A stretch of DNA of 64,000 bases from Prevotella sp. 10(H) (GTDB lineage: Bacteria; Bacteroidota; Bacteroidia; Bacteroidales; Dysgonomonadaceae), in the NCBI RefSeq assembly GCF_000711235.1, contig NZ_JOMI01000009.1:372001-436000 (forward strand), written 5' to 3'. Shown piece after piece: positions 49,336 through 57,582 of the stretch. Within the stretch, counting starts at the first letter, position 1, and each line of letters starts with the position of its first letter. A program made the position numbers and the translations under genes. Below the pieces are notes generated by a model. It ran no database searches. It had not been told where the DNA came from and saw nothing but the letters and a program-made list of their open reading frames with translations.

Positions 49336-49363
49336 TTCTATATAGTTTAAATATTCTATTTTA

Positions 49364-50212
49364 TTACTCTGCCGAAACAGTCGACGTTTCGTCTTCCTCT
49401 TCATCATCCTCCGGTTCCTCCGGCGGTGCCGGCTTGACCATAAACCGACTGACCTCGAATAAGAGGTAAAGCGGAATAAATACTACAGACAGCGTAAACG
49501 GATCGCCTGACGGAGTGATAACTGCCGAGAGAACAAGTAATCCGACAATAGCATGACGCCTGAATTTTTTGAAAAACGACCTGTTAAGTAATCCCAGTTG
49601 CGATAATAACCAAGATATCAGCGGTAATTCAAATACAATCCCCATAATGAAGATGAGCATCAGGAAATTGTCCATATATGAGTCGAGTGAAATAGTATTC
49701 TCGATCATCTCGCTCAGCTGATATGTAGACAGGAAACGGAATGTCATCGGGAATACAAGGAAATATCCGACTGCACAACCAATGAAAAACATAATGGTTC
49801 CGAATAGGAATACCCATCTTATACTTCTCTTTTCATTGTTATATAATGCCGGACTCACAAACCGCCATATTTCGAAGATGAGATACGGAAAAGTCATTAT
49901 CAACGCAAGCCAGAAAGAAGTAGTCATGTGCCTGAAGAACTGTGACGTAAGATTATAGTTTATAATCTTGATATGAAATGTATCGTCACAGAAATCCGGT
50001 AAAAACGGCACTGCAGAAGTTGCATAGCATAAATATTTATATAAGACAAAATCGGCACGGGTAGGCCCCATTATCCAACTGTCGTATATATATGGCATAA
50101 CCGCAAATCCGAATATTGCAAAAATAAATAAAGCTGCGATAGACCTGACTAAAGTCCACCGGAGTTCCTCTAAATGATCCCAAAAGGTCATTCCTTCATT
50201 ATTCTCTTCCAT
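49364..50212 (-). CDS. tatC: Sec-independent protein translocase TatC
   Basis: A 282-aa inner-membrane protein, the receptor of the twin-arginine pathway that recognises RR signal peptides. It begins with the typical FWDHLEELRWTLVRSIAAL, contains FPYLIFEIWRFVSPALYNNE, and has GIVFELPLISWLLSQLG and RRHAIVGLLVLSAVITPSGD before an acidic cytoplasmic tail. Six membrane helices. It follows tatA by 14 bp; no tatB is seen, usual for Bacteroidetes. Proteins with twin-arginine signals are encoded a few kb upstream. Confidence 0.96.
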   Translation of the reverse strand: MEENNEGMTFWDHLEELRWTLVRSIAALFIFAIFGFAVMPYIYDSWIMGPTRADFVLYKYLCYATSAVPFLPDFCDDTFHIKIINYNLTSQFFRHMTTSFWLALIMTFPYLIFEIWRFVSPALYNNEKRSIRWVFLFGTIMFFIGCAVGYFLVFPMTFRFLSTYQLSEMIENTISLDSYMDNFLMLIFIMGIVFELPLISWLLSQLGLLNRSFFKKFRRHAIVGLLVLSAVITPSGDPFTLSVVFIPLYLLFEVSRFMVKPAPPEEPEDDEEEDETSTVSAE

Positions 50213-50226
50213 AGGAAAGTACTATC

Positions 50227-50424
50227 TCAATCTTTTTTAGGTGTGTCGTTTCCGTCGATATCGTCTTCGATACCTTTAACGCCTTCTTTGAAGTTTTTGA
50301 TACCCTTGCCCAGTCCTTTCATCAGTTCAGGGATTTTACGTCCTCCGAATAACAAAAGCACTACGATGGCTATGATAATGATTTCTCCTGTCCCAAGGTT
50401 TCCTAAAAACAAAAGTGTGTTCAT
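50227..50424 (-). CDS. tatA: Twin-arginine translocase TatA
   Basis: A 65-aa protein with one N-terminal membrane helix ([20 protein letters not shown]), the conserved [16 protein letters not shown] hinge and an amphipathic helix ([17 protein letters not shown]). It forms the pore with TatC, 14 bp downstream. Confidence 0.95.
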   Translation of the reverse strand: MNTLLFLGNLGTGEIIIIAIVVLLLFGGRKIPELMKGLGKGIKNFKEGVKGIEDDIDGNDTPKKD

Positions 50425-50561
50425 GATTCTCTAGTTTTATATTAATGTAAAATATTGGTTCTCCATTCAACCGACAAAATAACACAAATAATGTCTAAAA
50501 CTATGGTATTGACTGTTATTTATGTTTTTTTTTAACAATTATAGTCCTGTTACTATAAATA

Positions 50562-51524
50562 TTATACAGGGATAAGGTTATTTTCTATTCCCGATGTGCA
50601 ATACATTTTGTATTCCCCCTCTTCATCGCAAATAAATAGCGCCTCAATTTCAGTAAGTTCTTCCAGCCATTCCATTGATTTATCTATTCCCGCAACCAAA
50701 AATGCGGTGGCGAATGCATCGGCGGTAATTGCATCGTTTGCTACGACGGTCACCGACAGTAAATTATGCTTTACCGGATAGCCTGTAGCCGGATTTATTG
50801 TATGAGTGATTTTCTGTCCGTTCTCAATATAAAATTGCCTGTAGTTACCCGATGTAGCAATCCCTTTATCCGTAATTTGCAGAATGACCTGTAAATCCTG
50901 TCCCGGTATCGGGTTGTCTTCTGCCGGACGGTCGATTCCTATCCGCCATTTTTCACCGGAAGTATTTTCGCCTTTCATGCGTATTTCTCCACCTATTTCA
51001 ACGAGATAATTCCCGCATCCGTGTTCTTCGAGAAAAGCAGCTATAATATCCGCTGAGAAACCTTTTGCAATGGCATTGGCATTCAATACTATATTCGGAT
51101 TGGTTTTTATAACATGCTTGTTTTCTATCATTATCTTATCCATTCCGATAAATTCTTTCAGGGCATTTATTTTATCCTGATCCGGAATATTTTTTTGCTG
51201 TGAACTGAATCCCCATGCACGGAATAGCGGTTCGGCCGAGATATCGAACATACCTTCTGTAATGGCACTTATTTCTTTGGCCTTGTTGAAGACCGATTCG
51301 AAATAAATGTCTGTTTCGACGTCTTCGTTGCGGTTGATGCGTGAAATCACGGAATTCTCATCGTATACCGACATAGATTTTTCGAAGTCGGAGAGAAGCG
51401 CTTCTATTTCGGGCTGAAAATCCCTGTCATAGTCATCCTGATAAATAATGCTGTAACTGGTACCCTCAGCAGTTCCTTGGATGCTATAATAAAAAGTGCC
51501 GTTGTCGGACATTACTGCTTGCAT
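50562..51524 (-). CDS. apbE: FAD:protein FMN transferase (ApbE family), no signal peptide
   Basis: A 320-aa enzyme of the family that attaches FMN covalently to threonine of exported flavoproteins such as NqrB/NqrC. Conserved parts: GTSYSIIYQ near the start, FEKSMSVYDENSVISRIN, LNANAIAKGFSADIIA, YLVEIGGEIRMKG, and HTINPATGYPVKHNLLSVTV with ANDAITADAFATAFLV. Unlike most Bacteroidetes members it starts right at the domain, without a lipoprotein signal peptide. Another frame just upstream contains the short hydrophobic run MILLIFYIKTCKQ before a stop, so a frameshifted start is possible. A terminator separates it from the isomerase gene. Confidence 0.9.
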   Translation of the reverse strand: MQAVMSDNGTFYYSIQGTAEGTSYSIIYQDDYDRDFQPEIEALLSDFEKSMSVYDENSVISRINRNEDVETDIYFESVFNKAKEISAITEGMFDISAEPLFRAWGFSSQQKNIPDQDKINALKEFIGMDKIMIENKHVIKTNPNIVLNANAIAKGFSADIIAAFLEEHGCGNYLVEIGGEIRMKGENTSGEKWRIGIDRPAEDNPIPGQDLQVILQITDKGIATSGNYRQFYIENGQKITHTINPATGYPVKHNLLSVTVVANDAITADAFATAFLVAGIDKSMEWLEELTEIEALFICDEEGEYKMYCTSGIENNLIPV

Positions 51525-51540
51525 GTCTTTATATAAAAAA

Positions 51541-51578
51541 TGAGCAGGATCATTTGTTATCTGCCCTGCTCATAATAT
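51541..51578 (-). terminator. Terminator after the TIM-barrel isomerase gene
   Basis: TGAGCAGG (51541-51548) and CCTGCTCA (51565-51572) pair; on the minus strand TTTTTT follows. It lies right before apbE. Confidence 0.7.
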
Positions 51579-51588
51579 TTTCTATGTC

Positions 51589-52476
51589 TTATTTACTATA
51601 GCTTTCTTTTACCAATGGACAGTTAAGCAAATATTCGAGGCTTTTTTTTACGCTTTCTTCCGGAGTGAAGTTGTATTTTTCAACTTCAACTATCAAATGC
51701 TTCGTACCTGCAACATCTGTATTCTGGAAAATAGCATCGAATCCTACCATGCCACTCTGTCCAAGTTCCTTATTATCCTTGATATGAAGAAGGACGAAAC
51801 GGCCTTTGTATTTATTGAAATAGTCAACAGGGCTTTGGTCTCCCCTTACTACCCAGTATACGTCCATTTCGAAGCATACATATTCGGGGTTTGTATTTTC
51901 GATCATGTATTCCCACATAACCTTGTCTTCTATTTTATTATGAAGTTCGAAGTCATGGTTATGATATCCGAACATCATGCCGTTTTCCTTGCATTTTTTA
52001 CCTATCTCGTTGTAGTATTCGCAATAAGTTTGCAGATCTTTCAATGTTTTAGGCACATTCATAGAAGGAGTTACAATATACTCCATTCCTGCAGCTTTAT
52101 GGGCGGCGATACATTGATCCCACCATTTCATAGCTTCAGTAAAGTCTTTCGAAGCCAGTTCTTTGTCGTTCAGTCCTCTTCCTGTGTGGGAAGATAAAAC
52201 TTTCATTCCTGCAGCTTCTATATCAGCTTTAAATTCTTCAGGTGTTTTTCCATAGAATTTTCCATCTCCATAGTTCGCAGCTTCAACAGCTGTATATCCC
52301 ATTGCTCCGGCTTTCTTGATTGTTCCGGCATAATCTTTTGCAATATCATCTCTCAGGGAATATAATTGGAGGGCAATCTCTTTTTTTGGTGGAGCTTGTT
52401 GTTCCGGTGCTTCTGCCTTTGGTGTACATGACATCAACAAAAGAACTGCAGCCATTAAAAACGTTGTTATTTTCAT
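51589..52476 (-). CDS. Sugar phosphate isomerase/epimerase-type lipoprotein
   Basis: A 295-aa protein of the xylose-isomerase-like TIM-barrel superfamily (AP_endonuc_2). A lipobox (LLMSC) follows the signal peptide, so it is exported and membrane anchored. The barrel has EIALQLYSLRDDIAKDYAGT, GYTAVEAANYG, FGYHNHDFELHN, VCFEMDVYWVVRGDQ and FVLLHIKDNKELG, with candidate metal ligands His, Glu, Asp and His. Proteins of this kind accompany DUF1080 proteins and Gfo/Idh/MocA oxidoreductases, where they are proposed to act on keto-sugars. Last gene of the operon. Confidence 0.85.
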   Translation of the reverse strand: MKITTFLMAAVLLLMSCTPKAEAPEQQAPPKKEIALQLYSLRDDIAKDYAGTIKKAGAMGYTAVEAANYGDGKFYGKTPEEFKADIEAAGMKVLSSHTGRGLNDKELASKDFTEAMKWWDQCIAAHKAAGMEYIVTPSMNVPKTLKDLQTYCEYYNEIGKKCKENGMMFGYHNHDFELHNKIEDKVMWEYMIENTNPEYVCFEMDVYWVVRGDQSPVDYFNKYKGRFVLLHIKDNKELGQSGMVGFDAIFQNTDVAGTKHLIVEVEKYNFTPEESVKKSLEYLLNCPLVKESYSK

Positions 52477-52507
52477 GCTGGTAAAAATATAATACGTTAA
52501 AAAATCA

Positions 52508-52538
52508 AATCCATGGGAGAAAGCTCTCCCTATGGATT
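52508..52538 (-). terminator. Hairpin between DUF1080 and isomerase genes
   Basis: AATCCAT plus GGGAGA pair with TCTCCC and ATGGATT with a one-base bulge; on the minus strand GATTTTTTAACG follows. It could be a partial terminator that lowers isomerase expression. Confidence 0.55.
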
Positions 52539-52568
52539 CGATATTATTTTTAATAGAAAAAATCAGTA

Positions 52569-53453
52569 TTAGTCAAGTACCTTAACCTTAATGTTGCGGA
52601 ACCAAACATCATCTCCATGATCTTGGAAACCAATGTAGCCTTCACGTTTTTCTCCACCAAGGTTAGTCAGTTTTTCATAAGCCAAAGGCCAGTTTTTCTC
52701 ACTGAACTTGCTGGCTTGTATCAATTCTGTCCACTGAGGAGTCCACAAGTGGTACTCAACAACGTTTTCACCATTTTGTCCGTGAACAACAGTTCCTTTA
52801 TAAACCATGATCTTACCTGTGTTCCATTCTCCAAAAGGTTTAGAGTTTTGCGGATTAGCAGGAATCATGTCATAAAGAGAAGCAGACTTACGGTTGCCGT
52901 CTTTACCCATTTTAGCGTCCGGATGATTTTCATTGTCCAGAATCTGATATTCAGGAGATGAGATATAGATAGGTTCCATTCTCTTTTCTCCTTTATCGTT
53001 TGTAGACTCAACTTCCTGTGAAAGGAAGAATACTCCGGAGTTACTTCCTTTAGCTACTTTCCAATCAAAAGTAAGCTCGAAGTTTTTAAATTTATGAGCA
53101 AAGATAATGTCACCGCCATCTTGATCCTGAGCTTCACCGCCACCAGTACCGTTAAATTTAATAGCGCCATCCTCGATAGTCCATTTTCCCGGAACTTTGT
53201 CTTTACCATAACCACGCCATCCTTTAAATGTTTTACCATCAAAGATAGAAATATAACCATCTGCATCTACTGCAAATGTTTCTTCAGTTGTAGTAGTCTC
53301 ATCCAAAGGTTTCGTATTGATAGCCAACTTTGTCTCAGTTTCCTTTCCTTCTGATTTAGTAGCTTCTCCTCCATCTGCTTTTTTGCCACCACCACAGGCA
53401 ACCATTGCTCCTGCAAGAATGACACAGCCTAAACTGTAAACAATTTTCTTCAT
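52569..53453 (-). CDS. DUF1080 (3-keto-disaccharide hydrolase domain) lipoprotein
   Basis: A 294-aa lipoprotein with lipobox GAMVAC. Residues about 65-290 form the DUF1080 domain: DGYISIFDGKTFKGWRGYGK, GKWTIEDGAIKFNG, FKNFELTFDWKVAKGSNSGV and GYIGFQDHGDDVWFRNIKV, a concanavalin-like sandwich. Related domains cleave 3-keto-glycosides made by sugar oxidoreductases. The gene follows the Gfo/Idh/MocA gene by 35 bp, which supports a common pathway. Confidence 0.88.
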   Translation of the reverse strand: MKKIVYSLGCVILAGAMVACGGGKKADGGEATKSEGKETETKLAINTKPLDETTTTEETFAVDADGYISIFDGKTFKGWRGYGKDKVPGKWTIEDGAIKFNGTGGGEAQDQDGGDIIFAHKFKNFELTFDWKVAKGSNSGVFFLSQEVESTNDKGEKRMEPIYISSPEYQILDNENHPDAKMGKDGNRKSASLYDMIPANPQNSKPFGEWNTGKIMVYKGTVVHGQNGENVVEYHLWTPQWTELIQASKFSEKNWPLAYEKLTNLGGEKREGYIGFQDHGDDVWFRNIKVKVLD

Positions 53454-53488
53454 TTTTTTATACGGTTTAATTTAACAACTCTCTATAA

Positions 53489-54961
53489 TTAAGGCATATC
53501 TGGTAATTTCCAGCCAGCGCGATATTCATGTTTGATCAGTTCTTCTGCAAATTTCTGAGCATTGATAGGGTCAGTCCAGATCTTGTTGAATTTAGGGTCA
53601 CCGTCAACAATCTTGAAGTCGTCTTTCTTAAGAATACGGATTTCTTCATTAGGGTTGATGTTAGTGAACTTCATGTTCTGGCCATCCCACAACAGTTCTT
53701 TGTTCAGGTTTTGCAGACGTACAGCAAGTACACCCATTACTACCATTTCGTTGAAAGGACCTGCTTCGCTGAAGTCAGAAGCTGTCAATACACGGTTTGC
53801 AGGGCTCTCTTTAGCAGCACGTACCCAGTCCATTTCGTGAGATGTAGTCACGCGACGGCATACTTTAGGAGCATTTGGTTTGCGGCCTGATAGTAACCAT
53901 GGGTTAACACCGTAGCATCCGCAGATCAAAGTGTCTTTAGTTCCGTGGAAGATAACACCACCACCTGCATCGTTCATGCTCTTGCCTTGTGGCCATCCTT
54001 CAGGCATGTTAGGTCTCAAACCACCATCATACCAGTGTACTTCAACTTCAGGCATAGATACCTTTGGCATATTGTCGCGAGCCGGGAATACCAGTTTCAC
54101 ATACTGAGCCTGAGGTGCGCAATCCTGCAGCAACATTGTAGAAGAACCCTGTGCGCTTGTAGGATATCCAAGCTTCAAGCCTTTAAATACAGGGTGAAGT
54201 ATATGACAAGCCATATCACCTAATGCGCCTGTACCATAATCCCACCAGCCGCGCCAGTTCCAAGGAGTGTATAATGCATTGTAAGGACGCATTTTAGCTG
54301 GTCCTGTAAACAAATCCCAATCTAAAGTCTTTGGTATTTTATCTACTTTTTCAGGAGCATTCAATCCCTGAGGCCAGATAGGACGGTCTGTGAAAGCTTC
54401 TACTTTCTTGATTTCGCCTATTTCGCCGTTCCAGATCCATTCGCAGATAAGGTTAACGCCTTCGCCAGATGAACCTTGGTTACCCATTTGTGTTGCAACC
54501 TGATGTTTTTTAGCTAATCTGGTCAGCAAACGAGATTCGTAAACTGTGTGAGTCAACGGTTTCTGACAATAAACATGTTTCCCCATTGTCATTGCATCTG
54601 CTGATACGATAGCATGTGTATGGTCGGCTGTAGCTACGATGACTGCATCGATATCTTTGCCCATTTCGTCATACATCTTACGGAAATCCCAGTATTTCTT
54701 TGCATTAGGGAATCTGTCGAATACGCCTTTAGCATATCTCCAGTCCACGTCGCAAAGAGCTACGATGTTTTCTGTTTTTTCTACTTGTTTGATGTTAGCA
54801 TGTCCCATACCGCCTATACCCACAGCGGCAATGTTAAGCTTATCGCTTGGTGCAACATGCCCGAAATTTTTACCCAAAACTGTGCTTGGGATAATTGTCA
54901 GACCGATAGCTGCTTTAGCCCCGGTACTAAGGAACTTTCTCCTTGAAATGTCTGATGCCAT
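53489..54961 (-). CDS. Tat-exported Gfo/Idh/MocA family oxidoreductase
   Basis: A 490-aa NAD(P)-dependent oxidoreductase with a twin-arginine signal peptide (SRRKFLSTGAKAAIGLTII). The Rossmann part begins KLNIAAVGIGGMGHANIKQV and contains VIVATADHTHAIVSADAM and KHVYCQKPLTHTVYE, with Q in place of the usual E of the EKP motif. The C-terminal sheet follows (WWDYGTGALGDMACHILHPV). Export folded, with cofactor bound, would explain the Tat signal. Neighbouring oxidoreductase, DUF1080 and DoxX genes suggest oxidation of glycosides or keto-sugars in the periplasm. Confidence 0.9.
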   Translation of the reverse strand: MASDISRRKFLSTGAKAAIGLTIIPSTVLGKNFGHVAPSDKLNIAAVGIGGMGHANIKQVEKTENIVALCDVDWRYAKGVFDRFPNAKKYWDFRKMYDEMGKDIDAVIVATADHTHAIVSADAMTMGKHVYCQKPLTHTVYESRLLTRLAKKHQVATQMGNQGSSGEGVNLICEWIWNGEIGEIKKVEAFTDRPIWPQGLNAPEKVDKIPKTLDWDLFTGPAKMRPYNALYTPWNWRGWWDYGTGALGDMACHILHPVFKGLKLGYPTSAQGSSTMLLQDCAPQAQYVKLVFPARDNMPKVSMPEVEVHWYDGGLRPNMPEGWPQGKSMNDAGGGVIFHGTKDTLICGCYGVNPWLLSGRKPNAPKVCRRVTTSHEMDWVRAAKESPANRVLTASDFSEAGPFNEMVVMGVLAVRLQNLNKELLWDGQNMKFTNINPNEEIRILKKDDFKIVDGDPKFNKIWTDPINAQKFAEELIKHEYRAGWKLPDMP

Positions 54962-55024
54962 AAGTTCTTGTTTTTAGGTGTAAATAATTTAAAAATTATT
55001 TTAGATTTAATGTATCTAATTATG

Positions 55025-56722
55025 TTAGTTTAATTCTCCTCTTACTATTTCCTCCTTGTCTCTATCCCAGTACATTGTACGTCCTTCGAGATAAGCGCGT
55101 GTTCCCATGTGTGCAGTGATGGCTTCTTCAAAAGCAGCATCGATATCGCACGACGGTTTTTTGTTGCGGTCGCGGATAGCCTCCAGCCATTCCCTTACGT
55201 GAAGGAATGTAGTATCGTAACGTTTTCCACCCAGATATGAATAAAGCAGACCTCGCTGTGCAAAATACATTTCTGTGGCAGATGTGATTGCATCTACATT
55301 GTTTTTGCCCGGCACATATGTATAGAATGGTACATCGGGTTTGATGATGCCTTTTTCCAGTTTTTCCTTATATCTTGTCGAAGCACTGTCTATTTTTACA
55401 GTCAGTGTATCGCCTACTTCCATAGAAGCATCGTGACCCATGATTACCTTACCCCTGTTGCGGTTGCTTGCCAGTGTAGCGCTGTAAAGCATGGTCATAT
55501 TTTTGTCAGGAAATTCGAATGTGGTCTGTAATACATCAGGCACGGTTCTTCCGTCTTTGAAGAAATAAACACCGCCTGATGATGTGGCTGAGTGTGGTAT
55601 GCCTACGCCCATCAATTGATTGATAGCATCGTATTCGTGCGTTAGCAGGTCGCCGCTTAGGCCGGTGCTGTAATCCCACCAGCAGCGCCAGCGGAAGAAA
55701 CGCTCTTTGCTGAACTGATCGCGTGGTTCAGGTCCTACATATTTCAACAGATTATATTTAGTCATATAATCCATGTATTCTTTTATTCTTTCCGGATTTC
55801 CTTCATATTGTTTCCAGTCGATAGTCTGTGGACTTGCATCAGGATGAAGGTCATAAACCCATGCTCCGTTAGGATCGTTTCTATTTGTACAAACTTCGAC
55901 AAGGGTTATCGGTCCCAACAGTCCTTTATCTATAATTTCTTTCGCTTTGCGGTAACTGTCTATCTGACGGCCCTGATGTCCCAGCTGGAATACTATGCCT
56001 GTATCTTTCACTACCTGCCTTACCATATATGTCTCAGGCACTGTCCATGAAAGCGGTTTCTCTACATATACGTGTTTACCTGCTTTGGCGGCATCCATTA
56101 CCATTGTGCTGTGCCAGTGGTCGGGAGTAGCAATGATTACTGCATCGATGTCCTTGTCGGCCAGTAATTCCTGATAATGGCGGTATCGTTTTGGGGCTGG
56201 GCCCATTTTGCCGCCCACACCTTCTCTGTTGATATTTGCTCCGGCAGCCATGCCTTCTTCGGCAAAAGTGTCGAAAATATCACAGATTGCGGCAAATTCT
56301 ATATTAAGGTCTTCCTGTTCCTTGAAATCTTTATAACGCATGTCGCGTTTATTCTTCTTAGCGTCATCGATCCAGCCTTGAAGATGTTGAGGAGTAGCAA
56401 AGCCTGCAGCTCTGAGCAAGTATTTACCGCGCCCGCCATAACCGATAACACCAATGCGTATTCTTTGTCCGTCGGCTTTGAGTGGCGGTATACCCGGAGT
56501 TTCGCTGCTCAGTTTGAATACATCGCCGACGTCACGCAGCGATTTTTCATATTTCTGTTTCTTATATACACCGTATGCCAATGCTCCCAGCACAGGAGTA
56601 GTGGCCAAAGCTTTTAGAGCATTGCGTCTGCCCTGAGATTCCGGCAACGGATTATTCTCGGTAGTTTTTTTATCGTTGTTTATATTTTTATCCTCAGGTA
56701 CCAACTTATCTTCGGGTGTCAT
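55025..56722 (-). CDS. Second Tat-type Gfo/Idh/MocA oxidoreductase
   Basis: A 565-aa oxidoreductase. After a polar N-region of about 30 residues comes GRRNALKALATTPVLGALAYG, a twin-arginine signal with no clear cleavage site, so it may stay membrane anchored. The Rossmann domain has RIRIGVIGYGGRGKYLLRAA, AVIIATPDHWHSTMVMDAAK and KHVYVEKPLSWTVPE with a normal EKP motif; the C-terminal part has WWDYSTGLSGDLLTHEYDAI. Longer than the partner encoded 63 bp downstream. The DoxX gene ends 19 bp upstream. Confidence 0.88.
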   Translation of the reverse strand: MTPEDKLVPEDKNINNDKKTTENNPLPESQGRRNALKALATTPVLGALAYGVYKKQKYEKSLRDVGDVFKLSSETPGIPPLKADGQRIRIGVIGYGGRGKYLLRAAGFATPQHLQGWIDDAKKNKRDMRYKDFKEQEDLNIEFAAICDIFDTFAEEGMAAGANINREGVGGKMGPAPKRYRHYQELLADKDIDAVIIATPDHWHSTMVMDAAKAGKHVYVEKPLSWTVPETYMVRQVVKDTGIVFQLGHQGRQIDSYRKAKEIIDKGLLGPITLVEVCTNRNDPNGAWVYDLHPDASPQTIDWKQYEGNPERIKEYMDYMTKYNLLKYVGPEPRDQFSKERFFRWRCWWDYSTGLSGDLLTHEYDAINQLMGVGIPHSATSSGGVYFFKDGRTVPDVLQTTFEFPDKNMTMLYSATLASNRNRGKVIMGHDASMEVGDTLTVKIDSASTRYKEKLEKGIIKPDVPFYTYVPGKNNVDAITSATEMYFAQRGLLYSYLGGKRYDTTFLHVREWLEAIRDRNKKPSCDIDAAFEEAITAHMGTRAYLEGRTMYWDRDKEEIVRGELN

Positions 56723-56741
56723 AGTTTATCGTAATGTTAGC

Positions 56742-57230
56742 TTATTTGCGTTTGAATAATTTAGAGATATATCGATCGAGTCCGATGATACGCGAGGTAG
56801 GGAAATATATCAGCACCATAAGCGCCCCTATCTCGATTACATTTTTATCTATCCACAGGTATGAGCCTTCGGTAGGCATCATGTATGTCGCTCCGATAAA
56901 CGGAGGGTGTGACAGGTAATACATACCCAGAAAAACAATACCCCCTATGCAGGCGATACGTGAGAAGCAGCCTAATATAAGCCCCAGACCGATCAATGTT
57001 AATCCGTATATGTTTATATAATTGGCAACAGCCAGAAATTCCGGATTTGCAGCCATGCTTTGAAAATATTCGGCGAAAAAGCCCTGCGAGTCCATCAGGT
57101 AAGGGTAAGCCGTCCATCCCGAATTTAATATTTTTACGATTCCCTCATATAGAAAATGCCAGCCAATCAGCAGTCTTAACATAACTAACCAGAAAGTCTG
57201 GGCACGTGAGTAAGATGTTTGTTCGATCAT
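56742..57230 (-). CDS. DoxX family membrane protein
   Basis: A 162-aa inner-membrane protein with four helices. The family start is visible in LVMLRLLIGWHFLYEGIVKI, and later FSRIACIGGIVFLGMYYLSHP and NVIEIGALMVLIYFPTSR. DoxX proteins are linked to quinone-coupled oxidation in some organisms. As first gene of the operon with two exported oxidoreductases it could pass electrons from their cofactors to the quinone pool; this is inference. Confidence 0.85.
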   Translation of the reverse strand: MIEQTSYSRAQTFWLVMLRLLIGWHFLYEGIVKILNSGWTAYPYLMDSQGFFAEYFQSMAANPEFLAVANYINIYGLTLIGLGLILGCFSRIACIGGIVFLGMYYLSHPPFIGATYMMPTEGSYLWIDKNVIEIGALMVLIYFPTSRIIGLDRYISKLFKRK

Positions 57231-57370
57231 GGATTACGTTAATAAATAAATTGTTTAGTTTAATATTCTTTAAAATATTGATCCTTATTTTTGTTACGAA
57301 TGATAATACTACTCTCTTAATTACTTCAAACAGGGCTATTCAATTAATCGTGCTCATGGTTCTTTATTTA

Positions 57371-57424
57371 TTACAAGACACTTGTAAACAGTTTGTTAAC
57401 ATCCCGTCCGGGCAATTATGTTAA
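57371..57424. promoter_or_regulatory. Palindromic operator candidates upstream of the DoxX operon
   Basis: TTACAAGACACTTGTAA (57371-57387) is a perfect 17-bp palindrome with 7-bp arms, typical in shape of a dimeric repressor site. Next to it TTAACAT (57396-57402) and ATGTTAA (57418-57424) form a wider inverted repeat. Both lie in the 352-bp gap before the DoxX gene, which contains no other gene. Confidence 0.5.
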
Positions 57425-57571
57425 TCCATGGAATCTTAGTTAATTAAATGCGGAATAAAGCTATAAATATTTTGAGTGAATAATCATTTATTAATGTTAA
57501 AAAAAGTTTCCAAAAAAAATTAAATACATGCTAATCTGACTTTTATAAAAACAAATGCTTATAATTTGGCA

Positions 57572-57579
57572 CAAATGTA
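57572..57579 (-). promoter_or_regulatory. -7 promoter motif possibly serving the DoxX operon
   Basis: CAAATGTA (TACATTTG on the coding strand) just after the upstream gene. It would give a leader of about 335 nt containing the palindromes, so another nearer promoter is possible. Confidence 0.35.
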
Positions 57580-57582
57580 TAC

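Noticed and set aside
49180-49407. 75-aa minus-strand reading frame overlapping the end of tatC
   Set aside because: It overlaps the terminator of tatC and the promoter of the RNA-repair operon, has a biased composition and no recognisable start region.
51589-57230. Inositol catabolism operon
   Set aside because: Gfo/Idh/MocA and TIM-barrel isomerase genes occur in inositol pathways, but the proteins here are exported and paired with DUF1080, and iol-type kinase and hydrolase genes are absent.
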